A DNA stretch of 64,000 bases from Halobaculum roseum (GTDB lineage: Archaea > Halobacteriota > Halobacteria > Halobacteriales > Haloferacaceae). The notes beneath the pieces are model-generated. The model was not told the DNA's origin, did no database searches, and worked only from the letters and a program-made list of their open reading frames with translations. The DNA is taken from NCBI RefSeq assembly GCF_019880245.1, contig NZ_CP082288.1, positions 248,001 to 312,000 on the forward strand, given 5' to 3'. The translations under genes were made by a program, and so were the position numbers. Numbering within the stretch: position 1 is the stretch's first letter; each line of letters begins with the position of its first letter. Positions 56,875-63,999 of the stretch are shown one piece after another.

Positions 56875-57724
56875 CCACACCACGATGTCCGCCGTAATTG
56901 CCGGAAGATCGGTGGTCCGTTCACGCCAACACCACCGTGTCCGCAGTTTCTGCCGAAACACGTTGTACGATCGGGTCCGCTCGAAATAGGATTACAGGGG
57001 AAGTTCGGTGGAGTGGCGCGGAGAAGGGAACAGAACCGCGGACATTGTGGTGTTCGAATTCGCACGTTCGCCGGCGTTCCGACCCCGATCGCCGTCGTGA
57101 ACGGTGACGACATGTCGTCGCGGATGATGAACACACGTCGTCACGAATCCACGCCGTCACGAACGAGGAACTCGCGTGGATATCGTCGGGAGGGGACAGC
57201 AGTGGAACCCCGTCTCTCGAAGACACACCACGATGTCCGCCGTTATTGGAACGAAACAAAACGACGGAACAGCGGACACGGTGGTGTGAGCTCAGTGAAT
57301 CGAACCTCGAGGACAGACGCTTTCCTGCCGTATTCCGGTCCGTTGTTCGGTATCTATTCATCGAATGGTGCGTCCGATCCGTCGGACACTCTCCCCCCAC
57401 AATGTCCGCCGTTCTCTCGCGAACGAGTGTCCCCGTCGATGAAGTCGTACGTTCTCCGGCCGGAACGAGCTCAGTTAGTTCTAGTACATTTCATAAACTC
57501 CAATTAAAACACAACTATTGTTGCCATACGGACTAACTCGAGTTGGTATGGTATAAAACCACCGAGTATTAGATCAGTCATCTCCCCCCTGGGGGACACC
57601 TGATCGCCAGAACAGCGGACAAAGTGGAGGGGGTGTGTCCCTACCCCTGTTATATAGTTTTTATACAACCCGGGAACTGCGGAAACGGCGGACGCTCCGG
57701 ACACTCCGGACGCGGTGGTTTTAT
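56875..57724. repeat. Left array of origin recognition-type repeats (8 copies)
   Basis: The consensus on the reading strand is AACNGCGGACANNGTGGTG followed by TG. Copies reading on the minus strand lie at 56875-56899, 56928-56953, 57224-57247 and 57394-57414. Copies reading on the plus strand lie at 57034-57056, 57268-57288, 57611-57631 and a shorter one at 57705-57724. The core CGGAC and GTGG are the best kept. Extra half-sites (AACGGCGGACG, CTCCGGACAC) fill 57683-57710. Mixed orientation and irregular spacing are what Orc1/Cdc6 binding sites show and rule out a CRISPR. Confidence 0.8.
57475..57560. other. AT-rich segment, candidate duplex-unwinding element
   Basis: This stretch (acatttcataaactccaat, then taaaacacaactattgttgc, and later gtataaaacc) is the most AT-rich part of the origin region. 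It is bounded on the left by a minus-reading repeat (57394-57414) and on the right by a plus-reading repeat (57611-57631). A segment between two facing recognition sites is the usual place where archaeal origins melt. Confidence 0.6.
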
Positions 57725-57726
57725 CA
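57719..57726 (+). promoter_or_regulatory. Box A of orc1, overlapped by an origin repeat
   Basis: The sequence ttttatca lies 31-38 bases before the orc1 ATG at 57757. Its left half overlaps the last repeat of the left array (57705-57724), so Orc1 binding there could repress its own gene. Confidence 0.45.
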
Positions 57727-57756
57727 TTCGTCCCACGTATGTACCGACGACTACCA

Positions 57757-59022
57757 ATGGGGATGTTCGAGCGGGATACAGATATCTACCGCGACCGCGA
57801 CGCCCTCCGGGAGGATTATCAGCCGGAGCAGCTGGTCGGGCGCGATGAGGAGCTCGACACCTACCGCGCCGCGCTCCAACCCGTGATCAACGGGGAACAG
57901 CCGAACAACGTCTTCCTCTACGGGAAGACCGGGGTGGGGAAGACCGCGGCGACGCGTTACCTTCTGCAACACCTCCAGGAGGACGCCGCACACTACGACG
58001 ACATCGAACTCACCGTCGTCGCGCTCAACTGTGACGGGCTGACCTCCTCGTACCAGGTCGCGACGCGGCTCGTCAACGAGTTCCGGGACGACACGGAACA
58101 GATCTCCACCACCGGCTATCCACGGGCCAGCGTCTACGAGATGTTGTGGAACGAACTCGACGAGTGCGGCGGGACGATCCTCATCGTCCTCGACGAGGTC
58201 GATCACGTCGAGGACGACTCGATCCTCTATCAGCTCCCGCGTGCCCGGGCCAACGGGAACCTCTCGACGGCAAAGATCGGGATCGTCGGCATCTCCAACG
58301 ACTTCTCGTTTCGCGACGACCTCTCCCCGAAGGTTCGGTCCTCGCTGTGTGAACAGGAGATCCACTTCCCCGCCTACGACGCCACGGATCTCCAGAAGAT
58401 CCTCGAACAACGCGTCGAAGTCGCGTTCCACGACGGCGTCCTCGATCCCGGCGTCATCCCCCTGTGTGCCGCCTACGGGGCGAAGGACGCGGGTGACGCC
58501 CGCCAGTCGATCGACCTTCTGATGAAGGCGGGCGACCTCGCTCGCGACGACGACACCGAACGAGTCGCCGAGGAACACGTCGAACGCGGACGCCGCGCGC
58601 TCGAACGCGGTCGGATAAAGGAGGGGATCACCGGGTTGACCCAGCACGGGCATCTCGTTCTCTACGCCCTCCTCACCCTCGATCTCGAGAACGAGGCCCC
58701 GGTCCGGTCGCGGGACGTCCGCCCGCGGTACACTCGCTTCGCCGAGATGGCCGACCGCGATCCGCTCGTTCCCCGCCGGATGCGCGATCATCTCTCCGAA
58801 CTGGCGATGTTGGGTATCATCTCCGTGACTGAGCGAAACGAGGGCCGCCGTGGCGGCACTTATCGCGAGTACGCCCTCGACATGGACGTAGACCTGCTCC
58901 TGGACGCGATGGCCGACACCGTTCAGGACGTCGGCGTTCACCAGTCGGTGAAGGAGTTCCTCGTCGAAGACCCGAACGACGACTTCACCGACGCTCGCGT
59001 CACGGACTTCGCGGAAGACTGA
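57757..59022 (+). CDS. orc1: Orc1/Cdc6 replication initiator
   Basis: The 421-residue AAA+ protein recognises the origin and loads the MCM helicase. Walker A is GKTGVGKTA (about 56-64), Walker B is ILIVLDEVDHV (141-151), and sensor regions are in GIVGISNDFSFRDDLSPKVRSSL. The lid domain ends near residue 290. A C-terminal winged helix (about 310-410, ITGLTQHGHLVLYALLTL...RMRDHLSELAMLGIISVTERNEGRRGGTYREY) contacts the repeat DNA. The ATG at 57757 gives MGMFERDTDIYRDRDALREDYQPEQLVGRDEEL; a second ATG two codons later is equally possible. Repeats flank the gene on both sides, as is typical for haloarchaeal orc-linked origins. Which replicon it serves cannot be told. Confidence 0.93.
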   Translation: MGMFERDTDIYRDRDALREDYQPEQLVGRDEELDTYRAALQPVINGEQPNNVFLYGKTGVGKTAATRYLLQHLQEDAAHYDDIELTVVALNCDGLTSSYQVATRLVNEFRDDTEQISTTGYPRASVYEMLWNELDECGGTILIVLDEVDHVEDDSILYQLPRARANGNLSTAKIGIVGISNDFSFRDDLSPKVRSSLCEQEIHFPAYDATDLQKILEQRVEVAFHDGVLDPGVIPLCAAYGAKDAGDARQSIDLLMKAGDLARDDDTERVAEEHVERGRRALERGRIKEGITGLTQHGHLVLYALLTLDLENEAPVRSRDVRPRYTRFAEMADRDPLVPRRMRDHLSELAMLGIISVTERNEGRRGGTYREYALDMDVDLLLDAMADTVQDVGVHQSVKEFLVEDPNDDFTDARVTDFAED

Positions 59023-59738
59023 CCGTCGACCTGAGACATCGGTACTGCTCGCGCGCAGCCGCAGCAGCGATACAGAAACAGCGGACGGAGTGGTGTGGAA
59101 AACGGGTGAGGAAGCGAGGAGAGTCAACTGAGGATAGGGGACACGTCGAACGATGACCCGACATTACTCAAGGACGCGACCAGCCGAGTCGGAACCGGGG
59201 GCTTCGAACGGCGGACGTGGTGGTGTGATACGTCGGTCGCGATGTGATGAAAGCTCCGGACACAGTGGTGTGGAAGCTCCGGACATGGTGGTGTGATCGA
59301 CCATCCGAGGACGGTAGGCCGACCAGTCATCCGTCGGTCTCCGGGCCGTCGTTCCGACAACTGACGGAACGTTCGACTCAACAATGTTCGTCACAACAGC
59401 GGACACTGTGGTGTCGACAAGGCTGGACGAATTCGGGATCACCACTAGAACTCGTCGCGTATTTCTCCGATACGCCCCGTAGAATCCTCGCTCACTCTGA
59501 TCTACTCTATCGTCTCGATGCGATCAGCGATCCCGCGCTGTGGTTCTCGACATCCACGACAGCAGCGAGAACAGTTCCCCACCGATATCAACGACACCAC
59601 ATCGTCCGCTGTTTCCCACTCGACTCACCGGGAACAGCGGACATGGTGGTGTGGCGACCGACGTACCGATCCGGCCGATCGGAGGGTGTCGACCGCACTC
59701 CGGTCGCCTGCGCCGGAGACGGCCGGACGGCCTCCGAC
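59023..59738. other. Right half of the replication origin: gene-free, repeat-bearing region
   Basis: These 716 bases between orc1 and the Hsp20 gene contain seven further copies of the origin repeat and no supported gene. Short open frames here do not look like haloarchaeal proteins. GC content is lower than in the genes on either side. Confidence 0.7.
59077..59653. repeat. Right array of origin recognition-type repeats (7 copies)
   Basis: Plus-reading copies lie at 59077-59098, 59207-59227, 59251-59272, 59274-59296, 59395-59416 and 59632-59653. One minus-reading copy lies at 59592-59615. The pair at 59251-59296 is an exact-length 23-base tandem with the variant start AGCTCCGGACA. Most copies on this side read toward the Hsp20 gene, whereas the left array is evenly mixed. 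Confidence 0.8.
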
Positions 59739-60185
59739 CTACTCGCCTTTGACGTGAATCTCCTCGTATCGATCCGTCGCGGCTTTCGGCAGCGAGATCA
59801 TACACACGCCGTCGTTGAGTTCCGCCTCGGCGCCGCCGGCCCTGACGACCGCCGGGAGCGTAACCATCCGCTCGACGGTGGTCGGGCGCTCGCGCGCGAC
59901 GACGGTGTCGGTCTCTCCGATCTCCTCCTCGCGTGTTGCGTCGATCAACAGCGTCTGTTGATCGATACGCACCCGAATGTCGTCGGCGTCATAGCCGGGG
60001 AGGTCGACGTAGGCGATGACCGAGTCGCCCGCGTCGACGATGTCGACGTCCGGGTACGCGAACCGCTGTTGGTTGGGCTGGAACGTGGGTTCCTGTGTGG
60101 ATTGCGTGACGCTCCAGTCGGTCGCCTGCGATGTCTCGCCGCCGCGCGACTCGACCTGCGTTTCGTTGAATGGGAAACTGGACAT
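59739..60185 (-). CDS. Hsp20/alpha-crystallin small heat shock protein
   Basis: The 148-residue protein has a flexible start rich in Gln, Ser and Thr (1-40). The alpha-crystallin domain covers about 44-145: VDIVDAGDSVIAYVDLPGYDADDIRVRIDQQTLLIDATREEE, then VERMVTLPAVVRAGGAEAELNDGVCMISLPKA, with the A-x-x-x-n-G-v-L-type strand present as AELNDGVCMISLP. It should hold unfolded proteins as oligomers in the cytoplasm. The gene begins 17 bases after the stop of the Gln-rich repeat protein in the same direction, so the two are very likely one operon. The gas-vesicle relative GvpH is a possible alternative, but no gvp genes are nearby. Confidence 0.85.
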   Translation of the reverse strand: MSSFPFNETQVESRGGETSQATDWSVTQSTQEPTFQPNQQRFAYPDVDIVDAGDSVIAYVDLPGYDADDIRVRIDQQTLLIDATREEEIGETDTVVARERPTTVERMVTLPAVVRAGGAEAELNDGVCMISLPKAATDRYEEIHVKGE

Positions 60186-60202
60186 CCGAATCTCTCAGGT
60201 GT

Positions 60203-60880
60203 TCACTTCTGCGGGTGCTGCGACTGGGTGGACTGGTGACCCAGTTGGGACTGCTGTCCCTGCGCGCTCGGCGACATCTGCACCGATCCGTTCTGGAGAG
60301 CCGTCGAGGCCTGTTGGATCTGCGCGATCAGCTCCTGATGCGCAGGATCGTTCGGCTGCTGGTGGAGCTCCTGAAGCGCCTGTTGGAGGTTCTGGGCGAC
60401 GGTTTGGCGGAACGATTCCGCGAACGGGGACCGGCGGAGGATCAGCTTGCGCTCGGCTTCGATCATCGTCTCCAGATCCTCGGTGATCCGTGCGACGGCG
60501 GAGTTGCCGTTCTCCAGCGCGTACACGTTCGCCTGATCGAGAGTGCGTTCCAGTTCCTGCAGCGCCGTGGCGATCTGTCGCCCGTCGGCTTGCGCCACCT
60601 GCTGCGAGGGGGATCCGGCCTGTTGACTTCCTTGGCTCACTGCCGGAAGCTGTGTCTGCATGGGCGGTGACTGTCCCTGCGGGATCTGGTAACTCGGCTG
60701 TGCCTGCTGACCGAACTGGGGCTGCTGACCGAACTGCCCCTGTTGTCCGAACTGTGGCTGCTGGCCGAATTGCGACTGCTGACCGTACTGAGGCTGCTGA
60801 CCGAACTGGGACTGCTGACTGGTAGATACACTAGACTCGGTACCGTACTGTCCGGGCTGCTGTTGCGGAATCTGGCTCAT
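60203..60880 (-). CDS. Glutamine-rich hexapeptide-repeat protein with helical C-terminal domain
   Basis: The 225-residue protein has two parts. Residues 1-100 are low complexity and contain Gln, Ser, Pro, Gly and Tyr/Phe. Within them, residues 24-59 are six tandem hexads of the form Q-x-Q-[F/Y]-G-Q, such as QSQFGQ, QPQYGQ and QPQFGQ. Residues 100-195 are a regular helical, probably coiled-coil domain (ATALQELERTLDQANVYALENG...ITEDLETMIEAERKLILRRSPFAESFRQTVAQNLQQAL). The C-terminal 30 residues are again Gln/Ser-rich. The acidic bias normal for haloarchaeal proteins is absent. The composition is like prion-like domains that phase-separate. It is encoded 17 bases upstream of an Hsp20 gene. I know no named family for it. 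Confidence 0.75.
   Translation of the reverse strand: MSQIPQQQPGQYGTESSVSTSQQSQFGQQPQYGQQSQFGQQPQFGQQGQFGQQPQFGQQAQPSYQIPQGQSPPMQTQLPAVSQGSQQAGSPSQQVAQADGRQIATALQELERTLDQANVYALENGNSAVARITEDLETMIEAERKLILRRSPFAESFRQTVAQNLQQALQELHQQPNDPAHQELIAQIQQASTALQNGSVQMSPSAQGQQSQLGHQSTQSQHPQK
60694..60811 (-). repeat. Tandem 18-bp coding repeat (Q-x-Q-[F/Y]-G-Q hexads)
   Basis: Six imperfect 18-base units such as ctgctgaccgaactgggg and ctgttgtccgaactgtgg (plus strand) encode the hexapeptide run. Synonymous differences between units show that the repeat is kept at the protein level rather than being a fresh DNA expansion. Confidence 0.75.
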
Positions 60881-61336
60881 AGGTGGTTCGCTTCGCGTTG
60901 ACGCCCCCCGATGCGATATCCGTACACAGCGACGGAATCACGCACACGTTAGCATCACTTGAATTCCCGAGGCGCGCTCCTTGCGAAGCATACGAGAAGC
61001 GTGTCGGCACCAGTATTGTTATGAACCAGTCGGTAACTTCGACACCGGACCTACTCACACGAAGTTCGCACTTAGTGATCCGTGATGACGTGGGACTCGC
61101 GTAACGTAGATGGATCATACTCCCATACGATCGACGTACTGCGGTGTGCACTTCCGCTATCGTAACACGAACACTCCATCTTATCAAACAAACAACTAGT
61201 ACGTCCCTTCGTCCACGATACGACGGACGGATCGGACACGTCGACCAGCGATCACCGCCGGCGCAACAACTTACCCGCACCCAGATCGAGCGGAGATACG
61301 GAAACCAACAGGTACCCCGAACCCGTAGTGGGTTGT
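60881..61336. other. Intergenic region with no supported gene
   Basis: This 456-base, lower-GC gap lies between the Gln-rich protein gene (minus) and a small hypothetical gene (plus), so it must hold both promoters. AT-rich blocks are agtattgttatgaacc near 61012 and catcttatcaaacaaacaa near 61180. I see no repeats of the origin type, no RNA gene and no convincing open frame. Confidence 0.5.
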
Positions 61337-61648
61337 ATGACCGACGACACGAGAGCGTCGCGACGAGTCCCCGAGCGTTGGCTCGACGTCTTGGAACTGG
61401 CTATCGACGAGGGCATCGAACGCGAGGGCGGGGTCACGATCTCGGCCGAGGACCTCCGCGTCGAAGTGCCGCTCGCGTTCGGCGACGACGCCGACCGGGC
61501 GGAGTGGGGGTTCGATGGCTCGGTCACCGTCGAAACGAAGGGTACGCGGGGCACGCTCGCCGAGTGGTATCACCTCCACCGCGAATCGCTCCCGGACCCC
61601 CACGGCGACACCGACCGGATCGCGGCGCGTGACGACGGTAGCGACTGA
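61337..61648 (+). CDS. Small hypothetical haloarchaeal protein
   Basis: The 103-residue protein starts at the ATG at 61337 (MTDDTRASRRVPERWLDVLELAIDEGIE). A helical first half is followed by GGVTISAEDLRVEVPLAFGDDADRAEWGFDGSVTVETKGTRGTLAEWYHLH, a beta-rich region with strongly acidic character. There is no signal peptide, membrane helix or metal motif. I cannot assign a family. The composition is normal for this genome, and the gene stands alone between the Gln-rich protein and the FAD-binding protein. Confidence 0.6.
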   Translation: MTDDTRASRRVPERWLDVLELAIDEGIEREGGVTISAEDLRVEVPLAFGDDADRAEWGFDGSVTVETKGTRGTLAEWYHLHRESLPDPHGDTDRIAARDDGSD

Positions 61649-61804
61649 CGCCGTCGGCGTTCCGTCCTGTCGATCCTGACGTCCGAACGACGCGCGGGCG
61701 TTCCCCTCGCGGCGGGACGATACCTAACTGGCCGTTCGCGATGGATCGAGTATCGCCAGACTCGCCGGCCGCTGAGGGGTGTATTCGGGCTTCCGGGGGC
61801 CACA

Positions 61805-61813
61805 CTGTTATTG
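61805..61813 (+). promoter_or_regulatory. Box A of the short FAD protein gene
   Basis: The sequence ctgttattg lies 24-32 bases before the GTG start at 61837. It supports a leaderless message and the short form of the protein. Confidence 0.4.
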
Positions 61814-61836
61814 TCGCCGACGGAGATGTCGTTCAT

Positions 61837-62421
61837 GTGAGCGATGTTGTTATCGTCGGCGGCGGTCCCGCCGGCCTGACCGCGGCGCTGTTCGCACAGA
61901 AGAACGGGCTCGAGGCGACCGTCCTCGACACGGACGGGACGTGGCTGCACAAGGCCCATCTGTTCAACTACCCCGGGATCGGTTCGGTCGACGGCTCCGC
62001 GTTCCTGGAAACGCTTCGGGAGCAGGTCGACTCCTTCGAGGTCGAGCGGCTCCAGGGAACTGAGGCGACCGATGTCGAGCAAGCCGACGAGAGATTCCGC
62101 GTCGAGACCGACGATGACGACGTCGAGGGACGGTATCTCGTGCTCGCGACCGGCGCCAAGCGCGATCTCGCCGAGGCGCTCGGCTGCGCGTTCGACGGCG
62201 ATGTCGTCGACGTCGACGTGACCATGGAGACGAGCGTCGACGGCGCATACGCGACGGGTGCGATGGTTCGCGCCGAGGAGTGGCAGGCCGTCATCTCGGC
62301 GGGCGACGGCGCTGCCGCGGCGCTCAACATCCTCTCGGAGGAGAAGGGTGAACACTACCACGACTTCGATGTCCCGAGCGACGCCGACGCCGTCTTCGGC
62401 GGCATGGCCGACGGGGAGTAG
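61837..62421 (+). CDS. Short FAD-dependent oxidoreductase related to thioredoxin reductase
   Basis: The 194-residue protein starts at the GTG at 61837, read from the dinucleotide fold VSDVVIVGGGPAGLTAALFAQKNG and from a box A (ctgttattg, 61805-61813) 24-32 bases upstream. It has YLVLATGAKR and a C-terminal FAD-binding segment, SVDGAYATGAMVRAEEWQAVISAGDGAAAALNIL. Compared with thioredoxin reductase (about 310 residues) it lacks the whole NADPH domain and the CxxC disulfide, so it cannot reduce thioredoxin in the normal way. Such short proteins are widespread in haloarchaea, with unknown partners. A flavin-based electron carrier or sensor role is possible. Confidence 0.8.
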   Translation: MSDVVIVGGGPAGLTAALFAQKNGLEATVLDTDGTWLHKAHLFNYPGIGSVDGSAFLETLREQVDSFEVERLQGTEATDVEQADERFRVETDDDDVEGRYLVLATGAKRDLAEALGCAFDGDVVDVDVTMETSVDGAYATGAMVRAEEWQAVISAGDGAAAALNILSEEKGEHYHDFDVPSDADAVFGGMADGE

Positions 62422-62528
62422 TTGATCGCTCTCGGGAACGAATCGGCCACCGCCGATTTCTGAACGGGAGGATGACTCTCGGTTTCAGCGAACGCGGCTG
62501 ACGGAGGAGTGAGAGCTGCTGTGTGTTG

Positions 62529-62882
62529 TCAAACTTCGAGTTCGACGTCCACAGCGTCACCAGCAGTCGCACCGTCATCCGTGAGGGAGTACACCCGCTT
62601 TCGAGCGTCGCGCAGACAGATGGACTCGTCCACCAATCCTGCGTCTTCGAGTCGACCGAGGGCCGTCCGAACGGTCCGGGCCGACAGGGCCGTCTCCTCG
62701 ACCAGTTGCGTCTGTGTTCGCTGGTCGTCGCGATCCAACACGAAGTGAACGAGTTTCGCACTCGGCGGGAGGTCGGCAAAGACGTCGGTATCCGGCGCCG
62801 ATCCGTCGGTCGCCGTTCCCGTAGTTGCAGCGCCGTTCTCCGCCGATTCGGTCGTCGATTGCGTCTGATGGGTGCCGGTCAT
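62529..62882 (-). CDS. Winged-helix (MarR-like) transcriptional regulator
   Basis: The 117-residue protein has a disordered Thr/Ala-rich start (1-35) and one winged helix (about 38-105). It reads DLPPSAKLVHFVLDRDDQRTQTQLVEETALSARTVRTALGRLEDAGLVDESICLRDARKRVYSLT, with the recognition helix at SARTVRTALGRLE and a wing at RDARKRVYSLT. It should bind DNA as a dimer. The ATG at 62882 is chosen two residues into the open frame. It converges with the FAD protein gene. No ligand site is visible. Confidence 0.8.
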   Translation of the reverse strand: MTGTHQTQSTTESAENGAATTGTATDGSAPDTDVFADLPPSAKLVHFVLDRDDQRTQTQLVEETALSARTVRTALGRLEDAGLVDESICLRDARKRVYSLTDDGATAGDAVDVELEV

Positions 62883-63047
62883 AGTCAAGGAAATCCGCCA
62901 TCGGCCCTCCGATTGGGTCGGACGTGAGGACTCATGTCTTCTTACGGGTCGGGATGACTTACCCGTTTCCGGGCGTTCACGTCACCCAGTTACACCGATG
63001 TTACCACGACGACGGCTTGGAGCAGACGAAGTCGAATGTCACCTCTG

Positions 63048-63311
63048 TCAGTCTCTCCAGATCGCCGTCACGACCCGACTGTCGGTTTCGACCGTCTCGA
63101 ACTCGTATCCTCGGTCGGTCAACTTCGGATACAGGTGTTGAGCTGCGCGATCGTTGAGCTGAACCAAGACGGTGTCGTCCCCGATCTCCGCGAGCCGTTC
63201 CAGCGTGTTCTGAAGCGGTTGGGGCGGTGGGAGCTCCCGTGCGTCCAACGTCTCACGATGCCGGTCGTTCGGTGCGGATGTCTCCGCGACGATATCGCCG
63301 ATCGCGTCCAT
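63048..63311 (-). CDS. DUF2249-family protein
   Basis: The 87-residue protein fits DUF2249: ETLDARELPPPQPLQNTLERLAEIGDDTVLVQLNDRAAQHLYPKLTDRGYEFETVETDSRVVTAIW. The LDARELPPP and Q-x-L-x-P-x-L-x-x-R-G-x-x-x-x-x motifs are typical. It has a SirA/TusA-like fold, which is linked to sulfur transfer, and DUF2249 genes often travel with NO-detoxifying or denitrification genes. No cysteine is present here, so classical persulfide transfer is excluded. An imperfect CGAAT-AT-GTTCT (63350-63361) lies 39 bases upstream. Confidence 0.8.
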   Translation of the reverse strand: MDAIGDIVAETSAPNDRHRETLDARELPPPQPLQNTLERLAEIGDDTVLVQLNDRAAQHLYPKLTDRGYEFETVETDSRVVTAIWRD

Positions 63312-63489
63312 GGTAGACTATCCAACTCCCGCTATCCAAGCGGTTGTCCCGAATATGTTCTTTCGATCGGCGACTATACGCCGAGGTGACGAAGTCGCGA
63401 TGTCCCCGACTCGATGGCGACGTGTCGATCGGGGGACCGTCGGACCGAGTTCCCCCTATGAATTCGCGTGACCCCGGCCACGATCGGAT

Positions 63490-63999
63490 TCAGAACGGTG
63501 CGTCGGGAGTCCCACGACCCGCATTCTCCGTTTGCATCGGTCGCTCGGTCGGGTTCGAACCGACATCGGGGCTGTCCTCGGGGACGACGGTCACGTCGCC
63601 GGTCTCGATGTACTTCTCCTCGAGTTCCGCGAGTTGGTCGTTGATCGCGTCGCTTAGGTGGTGCATCGGGGCCGCACGGACTCGGACGAGATCGTACTCG
63701 TGCCGGTCGGAGAGGCCGTTCCACGCCCGGAACGATCCGATCGTCAGCGTGTGCGTCTGGGGGCAAAACGGCGTGGTCGGCGTGAATTCCGCCCGAAGGA
63801 CACGCTCGATTGGATCCTCGGAGAGTACGTTCTCGCCGCCCTCCCGCTCGATGGCATACCGGTATCCCGCGCTTCGATGACGGGTGTCGAGGTTCAGTCG
63901 TGCGAGGTTGTAATTGAAGGTCATGTCGTAGACCTTCCGTTCCTCGAAGATATCACGCGTCAGTCTGTGGAACGCGGCGTGATCGCGCCCATCGAGCAC
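63490..63999 (-). CDS. Uncharacterised haloarchaeal protein, probably incomplete at the window edge
   Basis: The open frame begins with a GTG at 63999 and runs 169 codons to a stop at 63490; the true start may lie beyond base 64000. The middle reads DIFEERKVYDMTFNYNLARLNLDTRHRSAGYRYAIEREG and FTPTTPFCPQTHTLTIGSFRAWNGLSDRHEYDLVRVRAAPMHH. The TTPFCPQ segment resembles the cysteine loop of DUF59/MIP18-like Fe-S assembly proteins, but the rest is not clearly that fold. The last 35 residues are disordered. No neighbours on the right can be seen. Confidence 0.65.
   Translation of the reverse strand: MLDGRDHAAFHRLTRDIFEERKVYDMTFNYNLARLNLDTRHRSAGYRYAIEREGGENVLSEDPIERVLRAEFTPTTPFCPQTHTLTIGSFRAWNGLSDRHEYDLVRVRAAPMHHLSDAINDQLAELEEKYIETGDVTVVPEDSPDVGSNPTERPMQTENAGRGTPDAPF

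Larger units (their letters stand above)
56685..57756. other. Left half of the replication origin: gene-free, repeat-bearing region
   Basis: This 1072-base region upstream of orc1 contains no supported gene. It holds eight copies of the origin repeat, the AT-rich unwinding segment at 57475-57560, and the orc1 promoter near 57719-57726 with another AT-rich ttatatagtttttata at 57650-57665. Base composition is clearly less GC-rich than the flanking genes. Confidence 0.75.

Noticed and set aside
57013..57507. A 164-codon plus-strand frame inside the origin region
   Set aside because: It runs through several origin repeats, and its translation is basic and low in acidic residues, so it is a chance frame in gene-free DNA.
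57524..57551. A palindrome CCATAC...AACTCGAGTT...GTATGG in the AT-rich origin segment
   Set aside because: The outer arms and inner AACTCGAGTT do not share a centre (they differ by two bases), so it is not a clean dyad; the spacing may be chance.
56875..59653. CRISPR array
   Set aside because: The repeats are short, occur in both orientations, have irregular spacing and flank an initiator gene; no cas genes are present.
60831..61280. A 149-codon minus-strand frame upstream of the Gln-rich protein
   Set aside because: It overlaps the start of the Gln-rich gene, has a composition unlike haloarchaeal proteins (few acidic residues, many Ser, Arg and Cys) and no motif.
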